Assembly (NCBI GenBank): GCA_017431185.1 | Contig: JAFRLP010000480.1 | Location: 1 to 18,838 of the forward strand | Direction of reading: 5' to 3' | Length of the DNA stretch: 18,838 bases | Origin: Victivallales bacterium | GTDB lineage: Bacteria; Verrucomicrobiota; Lentisphaeria; Oligosphaerales; Oligosphaeraceae | In this document: positions 18,001 through 18,838 of the stretch, one piece after another | Position numbering within the stretch: the first letter of the stretch is position 1 | Layout of the letters: each line of letters opens with the position of its first letter | Program-made: the position numbers and the translations under genes | Notes under the pieces: model-generated | Database searches by the model: none | Seen by the model: the letters and a program-made list of their open reading frames with translations, nothing else | Told to the model about the DNA's origin: nothing

Positions 18001-18385
18001 GGGAAGTGTTATGGGCGATTTTCTCATCGCCGCACTGAAGCCAACTGTCAGCGAGGCCCTGCGCATATTCTCCCTCCCTAGGTCCTTTTGAAGCGCATTT
18101 CAAGGATGAATGGGCGACATAGATTTTGCCATTGAGTTCGAATTCAAGTTCCGCCATGCACTCTGCGGTATGACGGCTGGCAAACTCCGAACGAGTTTCA
18201 CCCATGCGGTCGGTCTGATCATAGAGGGCGAAACAGATCGCGTCAAGAATCGTGGATTTCCCGCTGCCAGTCTTGCCGACGATGGCAAACAGAGGATTGT
18301 TTTCATACGCAGGGTTCAGAAAGTCGATTTTCCAGGTTCCGTAAACGGAATTGAGGTTTTTGATAGTGAGTTTCCGTATTTTCAT
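15035..18385 (-). CDS. sbcC: SbcC, ATPase subunit of the SbcCD exonuclease
   Basis: A 1116-aa SMC/Rad50-like ATPase that with SbcD forms a double-strand nuclease cleaving DNA hairpins and blocked ends. The ATG has AGGAG seven bases upstream; a start ten codons earlier would abut the sbcD stop but lacks a site. Walker A G-K-T-G-S-G-K-S is at 37-44 and the Q-loop near 145-155 (QVILLAQGKF). Two long coiled coils rich in Lys, Glu, Gln and Ala flank the zinc hook C-P-V-C at 537-540. The ABC signature LSGGEQ is near 980, Walker B (LFLDEGFGTLD) near 1005-1015, and a D-/H-loop (ITHAERL) follows. The size is similar to E. coli SbcC. It lies 30 bases after sbcD in the same orientation, so the two form an operon. 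All catalytic elements are present. Confidence 0.96.
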   Translation of the reverse strand: MKIRKLTIKNLNSVYGTWKIDFLNPAYENNPLFAIVGKTGSGKSTILDAICFALYDQTDRMGETRSEFASRHTAECMAELEFELNGKIYVAHSSLKCASKGPREGEYAQGLADSWLQCGDEKIAHNTSLKKLKIKELLGLDFVQFRQVILLAQGKFNAFLNETGDKRATILESITGAEIYTKIGEKIKGKCKEARDGSNSLSTQIKAMQTQTLPEAEINRKENRLGEINAALTRVRQELQTLEEQLATASRLQDANGQLARLTQEDDELKTAEKAFEAKRPKLESARTAAKVTEAYNAFESIRMLQKQNTDERETLQNELPGLQDIQKNARAESDNKNQAFLDCQKKQQEREEFLKQIDSLDQEISRLKVDAEKETRLCQRLEKEKQSILGQIDLQNKAIDELTKQKGQADVYLKEHQKDKDLAVKTAEWNLELQAIDAAKKNLVDCQKAEKSKGKKLEQAKQQLNDAQARLAEKEQAWKKSEQALNAAERALAAALDGHSLEALKVAREKQANIVAILKALRPREVLETFEEGKPCPVCGALHHPYRQKQFEQSSELLSASELLKQEQDKYETAQKASEKQGKAKNDQAMAMAELQSARETLQVAKDNALEKQTEYDEHFAKREEKENGLALKVQSLQESLAVFSLAWDGKGELPAAISERREKFAEQEALANGFEKRQGELQAVLAGRQGELNGKEEAQGEANERLREKSGILDEQSRERREKYQDRKTADERDALQKEIGVISAQKEKATQNLTKATANVANHERRIAELTRRISERANEFAQKQQALDDALKVNDLTIPRYLDTRLEQGELNSLVKEETDLASHREALNQRMKELNELIDRNQKLLPEGFEAEQAKTAKGDLQNLQAALNTEAGRLKEVLDANKKNRDLTADLQKKWEEANLNTRRWEQLDSWLGGQNFMKMAQSFTLDTLLGKANDQLRNMLQGRYLLCLHDGNDKLEIDVVDNQLGGDVRSSKNLSGGEQFVVSMALALGLASMVGEKLSIDSLFLDEGFGTLDGNELEEAMTTLSQLKGNGKLVGIITHAERLQERIPTRISLEKQGNGRSVLEGPGVQLIEKPELYMSTEEKNRLKALEKERMREERRARKASKGSST

Positions 18386-18415
18386 CTCATTTCTCCTGTT
18401 TTTGTGGCTTCTCAA

Positions 18416-18838
18416 TCAATCCTTCCGCTCATCCGCCTCTTCACATTCCGTCCAGACATTCTTCAACTGAACTCTATACCACTCCAGGTCTTCGGGGGCC
18501 AGGGCGTTCTCCCCGCTATCCAGCTTATTTTGTTTCAGGAACTCATCAAACATCTTCTCAGGGTTCATTTCCTCGATGGTCTGGTGATGCCTGGTAATGA
18601 CGGACGGATTGGCGGACTTGTTCTTGCAGAAGACCAGATCCAGCTTGGAGTCATCGCCCAGAAACATCTCCAGGTTCTTCTTCAATTCCCCTTGAAACAC
18701 GCCAGTGTTCTGCACAGCCACCCACAACGGGGTGGTTTCTCCTGCAGCCTCCTGCTCCTGCTGCAGTTTTGCCAATTCCCTCTGAAGCTCCTCAACGGTT
18801 CCCTCGCGCACGGCCATGCGGCAAATCCGCGGAACCTC
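18416..18838 (-). CDS. sbcD: SbcD, nuclease subunit, C-terminal part only (runs off the window)
   Basis: The last 140 codons of a gene continuing beyond the right edge; the frame is open through the final base (E-V-P-R-I-C-R before the first internal Met). No phosphoesterase motifs are visible because the catalytic N-terminal domain lies outside the window. Identification rests on position directly upstream of sbcC and on the C-terminal pattern: a helical E-E-L-Q-R-E-L-x-K-L-Q-Q stretch, a beta strand, and a motif resembling N-P-E-K-M-F-D-E-F-L, where E. coli SbcD has a V-F-N-R-R-L-type helix. The tail is acidic. In the complex this region caps the nuclease and contacts the SbcC coiled-coil base. 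Confidence 0.85.
   Translation of the reverse strand, partial: EVPRICRMAVREGTVEELQRELAKLQQEQEAAGETTPLWVAVQNTGVFQGELKKNLEMFLGDDSKLDLVFCKNKSANPSVITRHHQTIEEMNPEKMFDEFLKQNKLDSGENALAPEDLEWYRVQLKNVWTECEEADERKD

Noticed and set aside
16658..18091. A plus-strand open frame of 477 codons opposite sbcC, rich in Leu and Phe and looking membrane-like.
   Set aside because: It is the typical antisense product of a Lys/Glu/Gln-rich coiled coil, which reads as Phe/Leu/Leu on the opposite strand.

Overview
The window reads as part of a chromosome from a member of the Lentisphaerota (Victivallis-like, PVC superphylum), probably an animal-gut or other glycan-rich-habitat bacterium. The clues are a prepilin-like protein of the kind that ends in a variant H-X9-DG motif, a DUF6259-like predicted glycosidase, a very large secreted GH42-like protein, and an AraC-type regulator inside a glycan operon. 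I could not run a homology search, so the phylum is an inference. Most of the window is of moderate GC content; the first 1.4 kb looks richer in GC and alanine codons.

Layout. (1) 105-1337, minus strand: a membrane protein with an FMN-binding domain and two CxxxCP motifs (NosR/NapH-like). (2) 1338-1602: a short gap with a terminator-like hairpin and a degenerate copy of a repeat also found at 14.1 kb. (3) 1603-13779, minus strand: a compact eight-gene cluster, transcribed from the pseudopilin down to the esterase. Its order is pseudopilin, 1362-aa secreted GH42-like protein, DUF6259-like predicted glycosidase, sialidase-like BNR protein, HpcH/HpaI aldolase, D-2-hydroxyacid dehydrogenase, AraC regulator, alpha/beta-hydrolase esterase. 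Three junctions in a row share 4 bases (GTGA or ATGA) and the next shares 8, so translation of the central genes is very probably coupled. (4) 13780-14293: a divergent intergenic region with a good minus-strand promoter for the operon, a candidate plus-strand promoter, and a large imperfect palindrome around a perfect 17-bp inverted repeat. (5) 14294-14917, plus strand: a flavodoxin-fold iron-sulfur flavoprotein/FMN reductase-like protein. (6) 15035-18838, minus strand: sbcC complete and the 3' end of sbcD.

Inferred logic of the operon. The secreted GH42-like protein probably acts on a glycan outside the cytoplasm. Two further putative glycosidases without visible signal peptides, and possibly the esterase, finish the work inside. 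The aldolase and dehydrogenase would handle a keto-acid product, for example pyruvate plus an aldehyde from a 2-keto-3-deoxy acid. The AraC protein would switch the locus. The pseudopilin as first gene is typical of such clusters in Lentisphaerota but its role is not established. No transporter, kinase or sulfatase is present in the window. The substrate is unknown; sialylated or deoxysugar-containing host glycan is one option only.
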